Source: Viridothelium virens (taxonomy: Eukaryota; Ascomycota; Dothideomycetes; Trypetheliales; Trypetheliaceae). Taken from it: a DNA stretch of 64,000 nucleotides. The notes beneath the pieces were generated by a model. It had not been told where the DNA came from. It saw only the letters and a program-made list of their open reading frames with translations, and did not search any database. The position numbers and the translations under genes were made by a program. Positions 46,801 to 58,500 of this stretch are shown one piece after another. The first letter of the stretch is position 1. Each line of letters begins with the position of its first letter. Where the stretch lies: NCBI GenBank assembly GCA_010094025.1, contig ML991788.1:124001-188000 (forward strand), written 5' to 3'.

Positions 46801-47752
46801 TTTGTCCGCTTCTTGCTCCGTAGGTATTTGGTAGACGGCCTGCCATTCGTCAGTAATGTATGTATTCAAGCACTTGCAAAACAGTACCTTTCGAAAAGCA
46901 GTTGTGAAATATAACGACTGAAGGAGTGAGTTAAGGTAGCATGTGGCACCTTGGTTCTTCAATCCCACCATCCCAGTTTCCTTCTTAGAGTCGTAGCTGG
47001 CCAACGATTAGCATCAATGTCGGCAGGAGATACCATTTGAGTCGACCCACTTGATGAAATTGTGCCATAACACCCCGGTTGGGTCCTTGAGTACCCTGAC
47101 GTACGCAGTCACCATGACCGAGTCATTTTCCACCATCGGTCTGTCTTTATTGTCGAAATTGGACGTAAATATGCGCCTCAAATCAGCGAAACGCGTGAAT
47201 CCCCAGTCTCCTTCATCAGCGGTAAATCGATGGTTTGCTGAATGTGTGAGGTAAATGGTCGGGTCATTAGGGTTCCACATGACGAGCATAAACTGTACAC
47301 AGGCATACCAGTCGTCCGGCGGCTTGTCACCAAAGCCCTGCTCCAGATAGAAGGATGCGCAGTCGACGTTGTTGCCATATGGGAAAAATAATATTCGCCA
47401 CGGGTGCTTCCCGCATTCGAAGACAGGACCATGTTCCCTCCGAGTCAGTTGCCGCCAATTCTGTATGTGCCATGTGTGATACGCCTCAGACTCTGTCTCT
47501 TGATCTGGCAGCTCTGGCATGAACTTGGCAAGCATTTCGTCAAAGCTGTCGGCCCGAATTTCTGGCTCCTGATCCGCATCCTCAACCGGGTCGTCAGGTG
47601 AGATGATGGCGACATCTTGCTTCTCTTCGAACTCCTGTGGCTCAACGAGCATATCATTGCCAAGCTGTAAAGACCGCAAAAAGATGCAGGGTCAGCATGC
47701 AGAACACGAAAGCTGGAGAGAAGCCGGAAGAGTGTGCGCTTACCTGGTCCAT
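43890..47752 (-). CDS. UBP15: UBP15/USP7-type ubiquitin C-terminal hydrolase, 1203 aa
   Basis: Five exons: 47752-47744 (nine bases, MDQ), 47664-47051, 46996-44248, 44180-44051, 43999-43890. Residues about 55-190 form a MATH domain (YHTWHIQNW, VFECGKHPWRILFFPYGNN, DWGFTRFADLRRIF). Splicing with a GTGGGT donor gives HNFINYDSKKETGMVGLKNQ. The USP catalytic core follows: GATCYLNSLLQSLYF with the nucleophilic Cys near residue 227, and HGILVHSGDLNAGHYYAFLK with the catalytic His near 485. The C-terminal half carries the ubiquitin-like repeats of USP7 (LFLKHYDPEKQSLYGVGHVY). The last exons give GEVFKDTKERLSKR and EYIEDDDILAEKI, ending SQWNRNESIFIR. Removes ubiquitin from protein substrates. It is divergent from the kinase gene to its right. 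Confidence 0.95.
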
Positions 47753-48444
47753 GATGGCGGGGGAGTAAAGAAAACGCAGAGCTGGCCAACGCGCAAAGCG
47801 AGAGTCCGCCCGTGCGAAAGGGAGCCGGACAGCTCAGTCAAAGATGCTACGATGGAATCGGCGAACAGCGTCCAGGCAAATGGGTCGCGGAAGTTGGAAT
47901 TGGGAAACTTGGATGCTTTGTCAGAGCTTGCGAAGGACAACGGAAGTCGAAGGTCGCTAATGGTGGCGGAGGTGGGAACAATGACGAATGACGCTGGGCC
48001 TGCTTTGATCCTGCCCGAACTATCACCACCGATGATGCCCTTCCGTCACCGCGTCTCGGTGACAACCACAGACGTTGAAGCCCGAGGGCAGGGAATGTAA
48101 TCAAGCTTCTGATTGATTGAAGCTGTCGTTCACGCGTTGGCGCCGCCAAACGCCCGCCCTACAGTCACGTTCGTCGTAGCCGCCGACATGACCAATGCCA
48201 CGAGCCTTAACCGAGATTGATTTACATCGATGCTGTTCTGTGCTTTTTGAACCACATATGAAGTCGATGGACTCTGAAATATCGGGAGCACACGCGTTGA
48301 GGGGGCCTAGAGCCTGGACGCGCTTGAGTGCCACCAAATTGTACTGCTGCAGCTTTCCGCCCGCATCTACCGAATTGGGACGCCCCCGGATTTCCACCAG
48401 CTTCTGCTCATGGGAAGGTCTCGCGCGCGAGCGGATCCAGAGTG
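47753..48444. promoter_or_regulatory. Divergent promoter region UBP15 / mitochondrial kinase
   Basis: About 690 bases between two conserved divergent genes, so it should hold both promoters. No convincing gene inside. The kinase start is not fixed: an upstream 5' exon could begin in this interval. Confidence 0.45.
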
Positions 48445-49909
48445 ATGCCGGAGACAGGTCTCGCGAGACGGGCACAATCATGGACAGCATATGCGCCAAC
48501 AGTAGTACGGCGACAAGGACGCTACAATCATACCAATGCCAATCCTCCTCCCTGGAGGCCTGCTACAGTCCTGGATGAGTACGACGCACATGCTTCGGTC
48601 GCAGATGCCATTGCGCCTTTGCTGATTGCTCAATATATAGATGGGTTCAACGAGAAGCCAGGCCGATCAGTCTGCGACAGCTCACCTTTTTTGGTCGAAC
48701 CTTGACGGAAGCCCGTTTATTGGGCTCAGCCAATTATGTGAGAACGGAGCTTCCATTGCGGTAATGCACCCCATGAACTCTTCAATCGATGCATATTGAC
48801 ATGTTTCCAGTATCGCGCACCGTTTGCGTGATATGCAATCCCTCCCCTACGTGGTCGTTACCAATCCTCATCTCTCCCACGTCTACGAGCTGTACTATAA
48901 GGCCTTCGAATGTTTTCACAAAATTCCCGAGATACAGAGCGTAGAGGATAATGATAGATACTGTGAGATATTGACGTCTATGCTGAACGAACATTTGACG
49001 GTGATTCCTCGGCTTCAAATGGGCGTGCTGGAGATTCAAGGGCTGATGAAGCCTGATGAGACGGACAAGCTCATGACCACTCTGTTGAGATCGCGTATCT
49101 CGCGCCGAGTCATTGCCCAGCAGCATCTCGCACTTACCGACACGTTTCACTCGCCATGGTATTTTCCAAATGCCAAAAATACTATTGAAGGTCCCGATGA
49201 CTTGGTTGGAGAGGTGCTTCTCCACTGTAATGCAAAGGAGACTGTTGAGAAGTGTGCCAATACCATCACGGCGCTGATGCAATCAACATATGGCCATACG
49301 CGTCTCCCGGAGATCAAACTTCTGGGTCACCTTGGAGCGACTTTTCCTTATATCCCAAGCATTCTCGAATATATTATCGGAGAGCTATTGCGAAATTCCG
49401 TCCAAGCGACCGTTGAACAGCGTCCTAGAAATACCTCGCCAATACCTCCCATCCACGTCACAATATGCGAAGCGGAGCAACATGTAATAATCCGAATTTC
49501 TGACCAAGGTGGTGGAGTTTCCCGTGAGATCCTTCCTTATCTATGGTCCTTTAGCAAAGGGCCACGCAAGCAAATGCGTCTTGAGAATCTCAACAAAGTA
49601 CCGAGAATGGCAGCTACTATGCAGGAACTGAGCGTCAACTCAGAGACTAAACAGGGCATAGGCTGTGGTACTAATGGCCCCGACTTTAATACTGGCAGTG
49701 AGCACTCTCTCAGCACACTGACAAGTCGCCCTCCAGACTTGAGATTGGGAATGGGTCTGCCAATCAGTCGGCTTTATGCTGAATATTGGGCAGGCAGTCT
49801 TGAACTGCACAGTCTAGAAGGGTACGGTGTTGATGCTTTTTTGCAAATTCCAAAACTGGGAAACAAGAATGAGCAATTAGCTACGAGGGCGAGTATTGAT
49901 GCGGTATAA
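48445..49909 (+). CDS. Mitochondrial PDK/BCKDK-family protein kinase, 450 aa
   Basis: Three exons: 48445-48578, 48641-48760, 48811-49909; introns 62 and 50 bp, all in frame. The N-terminus (MPETGLARRAQSWTAYAPTV, then RRQGRYNHTN) is Arg-rich and Ser/Thr-containing, as in a mitochondrial presequence. The joins give VLDEWVQREARPISLRQLTF, TLTEARLLGSANYVRTELPL and RIAHRLRDMQSLPYVVVTNP, the helical regulatory domain. The GHKL ATPase core has SRRVIAQQHLAL (H-box), IIGELLRNSVQA (N-box), IRISDQGGGV (G1) and RLGMGLPISRLYAEYWAG (G2). Such kinases phosphorylate the E1 subunit of pyruvate or branched-chain 2-oxoacid dehydrogenase and switch the complex off. Which complex is served here is not clear; the sequence is closest in feel to the fungal Pkp group. 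A loop of about 70 residues between G1 and G2 is longer than usual. Confidence 0.92.
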
Positions 49910-50807
49910 AAGGAAAGGACTGGATTTATCTAAGACGAAATCGTCAGATTCGATACATTAGTAAGAGACGGAAATTAGGTAGTCCAAATCATGGCGTGGA
50001 TACCTTACCTTACCAAGTCACTAGGCATCGCTTCTCTCGCGGTTGCACTGTCCCGATTCTCAACAGAGGGTGAAAGAAGTCGCGCGTTAGCAGGCACACT
50101 CGAGGCTTGAGGACACCTATTTGATCTGGCTAATTTTTACCTCGATAAGAGCGAGGGACCCGGCGGCGAATGTCCCCGGAAAATCCACATTGGATTAGGG
50201 CAGAGAGGGATTACAATGGTAGCAAAGCTGGGGTGGAGAAAGCCTGCCTATGAAGTGTGATAGTCCTCTTTGTTCTACATATGAGCAAGGAGGCCCTCAG
50301 GTTCGCCGATAGCTCTTACTCTCCATCCTGCTGGAAATTCGATATTGCAACAAGACCGTCTGCAAATATTGATTTGTTTTGGCTCTATCTTATGCACGGA
50401 AGGAACATCCAGATTGGCACATAACCCCGTTTTGTTTATTTAATCTTCACCCGCAAAATTGCATATCAACCAGTTTTCACTTTGCTCTATCCTAGAGCCA
50501 ACATCTCCGTTTTCTGACATCTTGATAATTTTTGCAATGGCTATTCAGGCAAGCATTGTACCCTACTAGGTGCTTTGAGCGTTTACTTAGCTAAATTGCA
50601 CAGAGCCCTCGCTCACACGCTGATCCCCAGTCCCAAGTCGGAGACAAGATACACTCCACAACCTTCGGCCATGACAGTGTTAGTTGAGATCTGAAACTTT
50701 CAAGCGTTCACACAGCTGATCTGTTTACAAAGCCCAAACGCAATCAGTCCTGTCGAATTACGTTAAAATTGACCGAGCTTCCATTCCATCACGACCTGTC
50801 AAGCTCA
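49910..50807. other. Intergenic, 900 bp
   Basis: No recognised gene. A possible tiny upstream exon for the next gene (ATG at about 50538, MAIQ then a GCAAGC) was noticed but is too weak to join. Confidence 0.3.
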
Positions 50808-52370
50808 ATGAATATGTGGCGTCCACTGTACCGAGAGATTCCAAAGCAGCAAGGACAGTCTCAGCTGCAACCCATTGATGTCTGCGATGTGTGGAAGGGT
50901 CTTAACAGCGGGCACGCACAAGAACTGGCGTTTTGGGAACAAACATTTGAAGTCTGCGTCCAAGACTGTCTCGGCGACTTTGTTGTAGAGAAATTCCGAG
51001 GAGATCCTGAATGGACTACCCCGATGCAGCTTGGCCAGTTTGTGAACAGAGAGCTTGCATGTGCTGCCGTGCCTATCGACATTGATGGCCTGATTCTGAA
51101 GATGCTTGAAAGCAACCCTTACGAAGTGTATGCCGGGGGGTTCCTAGAACGAAGCCATTACAATTTGTTTTCAGCCGTGAAGCTGTTTCTTAAGACCCGA
51201 CAATGCTGGCTCGCCGATGAAGATGCGACGCTTGTCGTGAAATTCAGTTCTACGTGGACGTTGGACTACCTTGAGATATTGGCAAGAGTGCTGTGGCAGC
51301 CGCCTAACATATTATTTTCAGAGGAGAGTCTCAAGCCGCTTTATTTGGAACCCAGTCTTGGTCAGCCTTCACTGAAGCACTGGACCAAAATATCACAACA
51401 GTTCTCCACAAATCATCCATCAACTCCTTGGCGGCAAATACTGACGACGACCGTAACGGACACATTCGCGAGCAGCGTTACTTTCCAACGCGTGATCCGA
51501 ACGCGAATCAACTTTGATGGTCCTCCTAATCACCAGTTGGAATGTAGATCGCCCACCAGGAGATCTCATTACTCTCATCGCCTTCATGGACCTCGATCCA
51601 GTGGTGAAGAATATCTGGATGATCCAACCAGCGAAGAAGAGCTCCCTGGCAGGGTCCCATCAAGCCCTGTCCAATATCCAAAAAACCACACGTGGAGCCA
51701 CTCTCGAATACCCGCACTGGGAAAATTCGACAAGCGCTGTCCGAGGATTACCGATGACACCAACAGACACCTCAATACTCTCCCTTTGCACAATACTCTC
51801 CCTTTGCACAAGGTAGCAATGGGACGGCCAATTTGCACGGACAACCCAGCTGGAGGAAACGAGCGAATGCACGCAGAAAAACCAGTTGACAGCCCAATGA
51901 TGACCCCAAGTTCCAGCGGACAAGATGTCACTAGTCGAGAACGCAGATTAAGCTCTCCCAACACCGCAGTCATTTCCGTGCATTTAACAAAGAGAGCTAC
52001 TGAGGCCCCCAACGCGGTAGAACAATGCCCGGAACAACTCTGCACTAGTCTACGGGTTGGAGCTTTCAAACCGTCAAGACCCACCGACAAAAGCTTTAAA
52101 GATGCTCTCTTCGGGTCAGGTATAGGTGGGAAACATGGCGGTGACTGCACTAAGTGCCGCAATACAAGCTGGAAAAATACCCAGGGACTTCCAAATTCGG
52201 ATACTTTCCAGTCGTTCTTGGATGAGGAGCAGGCGAGAATCCGAGACAATTACGATCAATTCCGTACGGCAAGAGGCGTGAAGGATCCATCGCAGGAAGA
52301 CTTAGGTGACCTACTGGATTTTTCAGAATTCTCAGACAGCAGTCCCATCGAAGTTGTTGAATGGAAGTAG
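50808..52370 (+). CDS. Hypothetical protein, 521 aa
   Basis: Long single frame from an ATG at 50808 (MNMWRPLYREIPKQQGQ); an upstream in-frame TTG is not taken as start. Residues 1-250 look globular, with balanced composition and many aromatic residues (DVWKGLNSGHAQELAFWEQT, YLEILARVLWQPPNILF). Residues 250-480 are Ser/Pro/Arg-rich and probably disordered. The C-terminal 60 residues are acidic (EEQARIRDNYDQF, EDLGDLLDFSEFSD). I recognise no domain. An 18-base tandem duplication in the middle encodes a repeated TLPLHN. Likely a real gene by length and composition, but lineage-restricted. Confidence 0.6.
   Translation: MNMWRPLYREIPKQQGQSQLQPIDVCDVWKGLNSGHAQELAFWEQTFEVCVQDCLGDFVVEKFRGDPEWTTPMQLGQFVNRELACAAVPIDIDGLILKMLESNPYEVYAGGFLERSHYNLFSAVKLFLKTRQCWLADEDATLVVKFSSTWTLDYLEILARVLWQPPNILFSEESLKPLYLEPSLGQPSLKHWTKISQQFSTNHPSTPWRQILTTTVTDTFASSVTFQRVIRTRINFDGPPNHQLECRSPTRRSHYSHRLHGPRSSGEEYLDDPTSEEELPGRVPSSPVQYPKNHTWSHSRIPALGKFDKRCPRITDDTNRHLNTLPLHNTLPLHKVAMGRPICTDNPAGGNERMHAEKPVDSPMMTPSSSGQDVTSRERRLSSPNTAVISVHLTKRATEAPNAVEQCPEQLCTSLRVGAFKPSRPTDKSFKDALFGSGIGGKHGGDCTKCRNTSWKNTQGLPNSDTFQSFLDEEQARIRDNYDQFRTARGVKDPSQEDLGDLLDFSEFSDSSPIEVVEWK
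51776..51811 (+). repeat. 18-bp tandem duplication inside the hypothetical gene
   Basis: Two adjacent copies of an 18-base unit containing CTCCCTTTGCACAA. The duplication keeps the frame and duplicates six residues. Confidence 0.7.
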
Positions 52371-54034
52371 CCTTGGTGGTGCTTTGGTGGATGCTTCTGT
52401 AATTGTACTAGTGCGTATGTGCTATTTAGTCTTATCTGCGGTTCCCCATCGAACCTAGACTCTACACCAATTCATCTGATTCACAATCAGCTTCATCTTC
52501 TACAGAAGTGTCACACAGCAGTGAATTAGCCGACGGGTCCACAACACGCAGTACCGAACTTGACCATGAAAAGGAACAACATGCAAAAGAGGGAAGCTAT
52601 AAAAGCTTCCGAGATAGTGACCCCACGTCATCTGAGACTACGCAGTCTTTGGCTTGCTGTGGTCCTCAATACGCAAAGCTCAAATCTACTCTACCATAAT
52701 GGGCGGTGCCGGAAGAGACGAAACACAATTAACAAGCACTTGAAATAGTCAAGCCCCGTGAAGCAGCAACTCTAAAAGGCGTGCCCAGACCCTCCGCGCA
52801 TAAGATACAGCAATTCAATCAGCTTCCCAGCCTACTCAAGATGGCCCGTGCTTTACCAAATCAAGCGTTTTCACTCGACTGGCCGCCGTCAGAACTTGGA
52901 CTTCTAGGAGCCGCTTTGTTGAGCGACTCAGACGAATCTTACGCCACTCTCTCGCCCACATGTGAAAGGCCATGGGCAGTGCCAAAGCGTACACAGGAGA
53001 CACTTCGTCATCCGATTCCGCAAGAAAGCACTCCCGTCATGCGTGATGGAGGAGGTCCTCATTCTCATGACCGCGGCTTCATTTCTACACCACGATATCA
53101 TACCGTTCGACCCTGTCGCGAGAGCAGGCCATCATGCCTTTCACTGTTCGAACCAGACCAGGCTGAGAGCAGCGTTGGGGGCCTTCCTGAGAGTGGGTCT
53201 CTGTGGAGGTCTCTGTAATTCTCTATGTAGGTCTCTGCGTAGGTCTTTGCGTAGGTCTCCATGCAGATCTCTGTGGAGGTCTTTATGTAGGTCGAGCACA
53301 GCACATTGGGAGTTGAGTGCAGAAACCTAAGGTACCTACTTTAGGTACTTGTGAAGTGATAGCTGTAGAAATTGGATGAAAGGAAGAAGGTTAATGGGTT
53401 AAAATTTGATATTTAAAAGACAGCCCTTTGGCTTGATTAAAGCACCTTCGATCTATAACAAAATTACAATAAATGTAACTCAGACTTTAGAATAAAGAAT
53501 ACAAATTACAGCATTTACTTGGTTTGCTTCATAACACAGCCACAAGTGTGATAGAAACCAACCAACAACTCGAATTAAGCAGGGACCCCTAGCAAGCAGC
53601 GCGTAACGCTGCAAGCATTCTTCATACCACAGGATGAGTTCACTGAGATAACCTGTAGGTAACATTGCAGCGATCAATGATAAATGGACTCTAATTGGAC
53701 AATGATGCGACGGTGCGCCACCACAGCCACATTCAATGATTGTAGAACTACGTCATTCAGAGCTTGCGCCACAGTCGTCCTTGGTTTGCTGTCATGCCTT
53801 GATTGCAATTGCCTGTTAATTTAAACGCCCATCCTCTCGCAAGCTTTACCTTCTTCTCTGTCCTCAAGTTCGCTGCTTGCTCCATCTCAACCAACCTATT
53901 CTCACTTCGACAAGAATCCATTCCCCTTTGCAGACTCAGCGTCGATCACCGTTTGAAGGAACAATAATCTTTGTTCCACCAATCGCGATCCAACACATAC
54001 CAAGCCACTCCAACAAGCTCAGTTAATAGGGACG
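52371..54034. other. Intergenic with minisatellite and Pmp3 promoter
   Basis: About 1.7 kb. An open frame at 52781-53218 (145 aa) has no recognised content and runs into the minisatellite, so I do not call it. The last 150 bases before 54035 are strongly pyrimidine-rich (around 53835-53950), typical of leaders of highly expressed fungal genes. Confidence 0.4.
53193..53298 (+). repeat. Degenerate 12-bp minisatellite
   Basis: About eight to nine units of roughly GTAGGTCTCTGC, with substitutions between copies (GGAGGTCTCTGT, GTAGGTCTTTGC, GCAGATCTCTGT). Units are contiguous without spacers. A plus-strand frame through it reads repeating C-R-S-L. Confidence 0.75.
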
Positions 54035-54371
54035 ATGATCTCAGCCATTCTTCTCGTTATCATCACCATCTTCGGTAAGTGCATCTGAGGATCCAGCCAC
54101 AACTCGCTAATTTTCGTCTCTTTCTCCAGTGCCGCCCATTGGCGTCTTCTTGATCGCCGGCTGCGGTGCCGACCTCCTGATCAATATCTGCCTGACCATT
54201 CTTGGTTACTTCCCTGGCCATATCCACGCCTTCTACCTTGAGTACGTCTACTATAAGCGCCGTGGAGAGTCAAAGAGGGGTGTCATCGACAACCGACGCA
54301 AGCCAGGGGTGTACAGCGACAATATCCAGACTGGAGGCCGCGGATATGGCACGATGGCTGCGGCAACTTAA
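54035..54371 (+). CDS. PMP3: Pmp3/SNA-type plasma membrane proteolipid, 93 aa
   Basis: Exons 54035-54074 and 54130-54371, joined across a 55-bp GTAAGT...CCAG intron with a GCTAAT branch site. The first 55 residues form two membrane helices with the family signature: ILLVIITIFVPPIGVFLIAG, CGADLLINICLTILGYFPGH and IHAFYLEYVYY. Pmp3 family proteins are small plasma-membrane proteolipids that affect membrane potential and salt tolerance. A hydrophilic C-terminal tail of about 35 residues (KRRGESKRGVIDNRR...) is longer than in the minimal yeast Pmp3 and resembles SNA-type members. Length and start are secure. Confidence 0.93.
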
Positions 54372-54942
54372 ATGGAGACTAGTTGGCACGTGAATCGCAA
54401 TAGCCATGGAGAGTTTGCGAGGGCTAAGATATTACCGAAACGATGGAGGAGGCTGAAATAGGGAGAATGTTGCGTCGCAATGCGATGGGAGAACATTTCT
54501 GATGGTACTAGGGATACGAGACTTTCAATTTGTGTTTTCCCAGCTCTTTTGTCTCCAGCGGTGCGATGGGGTGATGGGCAGCCTATGCGATACCAGCAAC
54601 TAATTTCGACTTCGCTAATCCTCTAAATACCCTTCTGTCTTGTTTACTTAGATAGCCTGATGAATGATATTCTTTACAGTGTGAGCTTCAGTGAACGATA
54701 ACAAACTCTGTCGATACCGAGAATCAAAGATCTGCAAGTTTTGACGATGTTTGTTCTGTAGAATTGGTCTAATCTTATGTCTGATGGGACTGTTTGCTTC
54801 ATCTTATCCGCCGCATCTCACCGGCCGGAGAAACGTCGGCATGGATACGCGCCAACTTGCATTTGTGAATTGCTGAAAAGCTCTGGCCTACCATCCCTTT
54901 CCGGAGATCTTTTTGCATCACCTTGAAAGGTGGCGCCTCGAG
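54372..54942. other. Intergenic between Pmp3 and p24 genes
   Basis: About 570 bases; no gene, RNA or repeat recognised. Confidence 0.35.
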
Positions 54943-55797
54943 ATGCAGCTTTTCACCTTGTTAGCAAGCTTCATTGCTTGCTTTGTGACGACAGCCTCTG
55001 CAACAGCGCTAACATTTGAGCTGACACCAAACGAGAAGGCATGCTTCTTTGCGCATACGGAGCAGAAGGGGCTCAAGATGGCATTTTACTTTGCTGTAAG
55101 CTTACGGATGCCTCTCTCAATGGTACTCAGGATATCAAAGCTAATTGTCAACCTATAGGTTCAATCCGGCGGTGCTTTCGACGTTGACTACAAAATTACG
55201 GGACCAAACGAGAAGATCATTCTTGAAGGACAGAAAGAACGTCAAGGTGACTTTGTTTTCACAGCGAATGAAGCGGGCGAATACAGATTCTGCTTTGACA
55301 ATGAGATGAGCACAATTTCGGACAAGATGGTCGATTTCGAGATTGCTGTAGGTCCCTCTCTACATGAACATCCTAGAAATGGAGCAATCAATACTTGGCT
55401 GGCGTCGTGCTCGTCGTAATCAGTACTGATCGTGCGACCTGATGCAATAGGTCGAGAACGAACAACGCGCTCAACTTCCCTCCAAGCAAGGCACCTCTCC
55501 TGAACAGACCTCCGCCCTTGAGGAGTCAATCTACAAAATCTCTGCACAACTCTCAACAGTCACACGTAATCAAAAATATTTCAGGACAAGAGAGAACAGA
55601 AATTTCAGTACTGTGAGAAGCACAGAAAGAAGGATATTCAACTTCAGTATTATTGAGAGTATCATGATGGTTACCATGGCAGGCTTGCAGGTATTCATCG
55701 TGAGGTTCTTCTTCCAGGGGGCAAGGAAAGGTGAGTTCTCATCTGCTAAGATGTTGTCGACCATCATGTGTATTAACAAAATGCAGGATATGTATGA
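54943..55797 (+). CDS. p24-family ER-Golgi cargo receptor (Erp/emp24 type), 210 aa
   Basis: Four exons: 54943-55095, 55159-55347, 55451-55730 and an 11-base terminal exon 55787-55797; introns 63, 103 and 56 bp. A signal peptide (MQLFTLLASFIACFVTTASA) precedes the GOLD domain, with the conserved cysteine pair (NEKACFFAHTEQ and YRFCFDNEM). A coiled-coil region (LEESIYKISAQLSTVTRNQK, YFRTRENRNFSTVRSTERR) leads to one transmembrane segment (IIESIMMVTMAGLQVFIVRF). The short cytosolic tail FFFQGARKGYV carries an aromatic COPII-type signal. It should act as a cargo adaptor cycling between ER and Golgi. The closest yeast group is Erp rather than Emp24 or Erv25, by feel only. Confidence 0.94.
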
Positions 55798-58500
55798 TAC
55801 CATTGGTTAGCGTTATCTTTCATGCCAAGTTTTCAAGCGACTGTGCTGTTTTGCAACGTGGACTCATGTAACCTGACCTCTTAAGTGCTCTTGGTGAATT
55901 GCCCTGCCCATTCACATCTCTGCTTCTCATTAACCGCCAGTCCCCGTTATCTTCTCGAGATTTGAGGCCGATATACAACCCATTTCCATTTCCTGTTCCA
56001 CTTCTTTCCAATCCTTTATCTCTGAATCTGCTTTTCCTAGTGACTTCGCTTTATGAAGTGGTTCTTTGTGGGGATTAATACATTCCAAGCCTCGTTGCAA
56101 GGGAGAAGTCTTTATGGTAACAGAAGCAAGCGCAGCGCGGGCCGCAACCCAGCAATCCCTCATTGAAGATAGGGCGGAGCTAAGCAAAGTGGCAAGCGCA
56201 GTCACGAGCAGCCACATTGAGCTGAACATGTTTGCGACAGATGAGGGTCAGAGCCAGAACCCAGTGGTAGGACAACGAACGGATCCGGTGTGAGGCAAGA
56301 GCAAACGAGATGGATTGCACAAGCCACCCATGCGGGCATATAGCAAGCTATGTAGGATCATTGATGGACTGCAGATGGCAAAGGAGGAAAGCATTTCTAC
56401 ACAGCTAACTGCAAAGCTAGTTGAGGTGGCAAAGGAGCGCCAGTACGAGCGCCCTCCTGCGCCTCAGTGCGATGGAGGCCTGGGCCATCGTAATGGAGGT
56501 AGTAAAAGCCACCAAGCCAAAAAAGCCCCAGGCTCCACCTTCTAGCTCGAACCTATCATCCTTTTCCTCCCGATCTTTGGCTGTCAACTGGTGCCCACGC
56601 CCGGAAACCCGAAAAACACATCTTCTTGCTTCCTTGTTATAGTCGAGATCTTGTCTGCTACAACCAGTTGAGGAACTTGAATTGCAGTGCTACGGGCTCG
56701 AGGAGCAGTGGGCTGAACTAGGTGGCTGGCAACTTGTGGACTGCTAGCATCGGATGCGGTCAACGAGCTATCAATTCGTCATTTAGATTGATCTTTTTAA
56801 CCCGCATGGCTGGAAAAGGCAGAGTTCAACAACTATCGCGGAAGTAAAACGCTAGCGCAGAGTTGCTCGGGTTCGACGTCGTGCATGCTCGGTACAATCT
56901 TTACGTGGAAAACCCCGTTCTTTGCCTCTGCTATGCCGAGTTTCTTCGAGATCATCTCAAGACCGAGCAAGAACACAGTGAGGGAATGGCTAAGAGCCAT
57001 TCATCAAGCTACGATGCAACTTACCCAGCAGAGAGACTCTTCCACGCGAGTTCAAGCACAAACAATTCGTCTGCGGCGTAAATGGAGACAAACCCATCCG
57101 GCCAGGAGAAGGCAACGGAATCCAATTCAATGCCAACCGAACAAAAGACATGCCGCTATACGAGGACCGATTGTATCCGATGAGGCCCTAGTAATGTTTG
57201 CAATTTTTTTATGCGGAGCTCATTGCGGACCATCTGCTTCGCGGCTCATTATACCTTTCGTTCATCTCTTTTGTTCATCATGGTCTCTGCTCTTGGTAAC
57301 GAGCTTGCAGAAAACTACTTGATTGGTTCTGATGCTAATCCGACTGTTATGCCGCCATGCACAATGCACAACCTGTTTCAAGTGTTTGGGTGTCGTGGAG
57401 TGGGTCAACGAGCTTCGGCAGTGCGTCTTTTCTGCAGAAGAGGCGACTCTTCGAGCTGATTCTCACCACCAGGCAGCTGCGGAGTAGCTGGAGTCCGCAG
57501 ACGAGATGACGATTGAGGTCATTTCTGACATCCTTAATCGTGCAAGAGATATGAAGACCATAATCCAGAAGATCAAAATCTTCAAGTCTACCGTCTCAGC
57601 GGAAAGGATTACTTTGCAAGTATTTATTGAAAGAGAAGAGCAGCTTAAAAGCAAACTTATGAGTCAGGAGTGTGAGCCTGAGTGAAAGATGTCGGCGGCC
57701 TTACACAATCTGCATCGTGAGTTCAGGATGCTGACAGTGAGGAGCCAAACCGATACTAGACCGTCATGGCTGTCCCGGTCAATCAGACTTGCAATGACTT
57801 GGTTCAATCCATACATGAAATGGCATGCCGACAAATTAAGAACCGAGAAGTCTTGGTAGTCCGCGCCTACCCAATGTTGGTGGAAGATGATATTATCAAG
57901 CGGAAGGCAAAACAAGTCCGCCCAAAGAACAGGCCGGAGATTCCGATTCCATTTATCAGCACAGTCACAGAAATAGTCGTTGGACAGCAAAGCCGACGCT
58001 TAATCCAAAACTCACAATAAGATCAAAACAATATCAAAATAATATCAGGGATAAGTAAATAACCAAGATTAATCACTCTATCGGCACTATTATTCGCAGA
58101 TTTGCCGGACATGATGAATTCGCGAATAACCCATTGACACAAAAAGCACGAGGACATCACCGATTCGAAGTCTTCCGTACCTACTAAGACAGGTACATAG
58201 ATCCTACAGAAGATTGGGCCAGAGAAGACAGCGACACACTCACGAAGGCAATCACTGACTTGCTTACGTTCACTCTCATACGATCCGATATAGTCGCCAG
58301 TACACCATCCAACAAAGTGTGCACAAAGATTCATTGATGGTCTGATTTCTCGTTCATCTGGGACCTCCAGCAATTGGTAGCTAAGCCAATTCGATCGGCG
58401 ACCTTATTGATCAGGAAAGGCGGCGCTGAGAAGCGCTTCTCACGGTAAATCCTGCTCAGCTGGGTTGAATCCTTTTGTCTCACCATAGCCCCCAGACAGC
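55798..58500. other. Decayed gene-poor tract
   Basis: About 2.7 kb with only short broken frames. Some translated stretches (near 57380-57660 and 57766-58020) are helical and charged, like remnants of coiled-coil or Gag-type proteins, but I cannot assign a family. No intact gene. Confidence 0.35.

Noticed and set aside
52781-53218. 145-codon plus-strand frame
   Set aside because: No recognisable content, no clear promoter or splice signals, and it ends inside a minisatellite.
53193-53298. CRISPR-like array
   Set aside because: Units are contiguous 12-mers without spacers, and the organism is a fungus.
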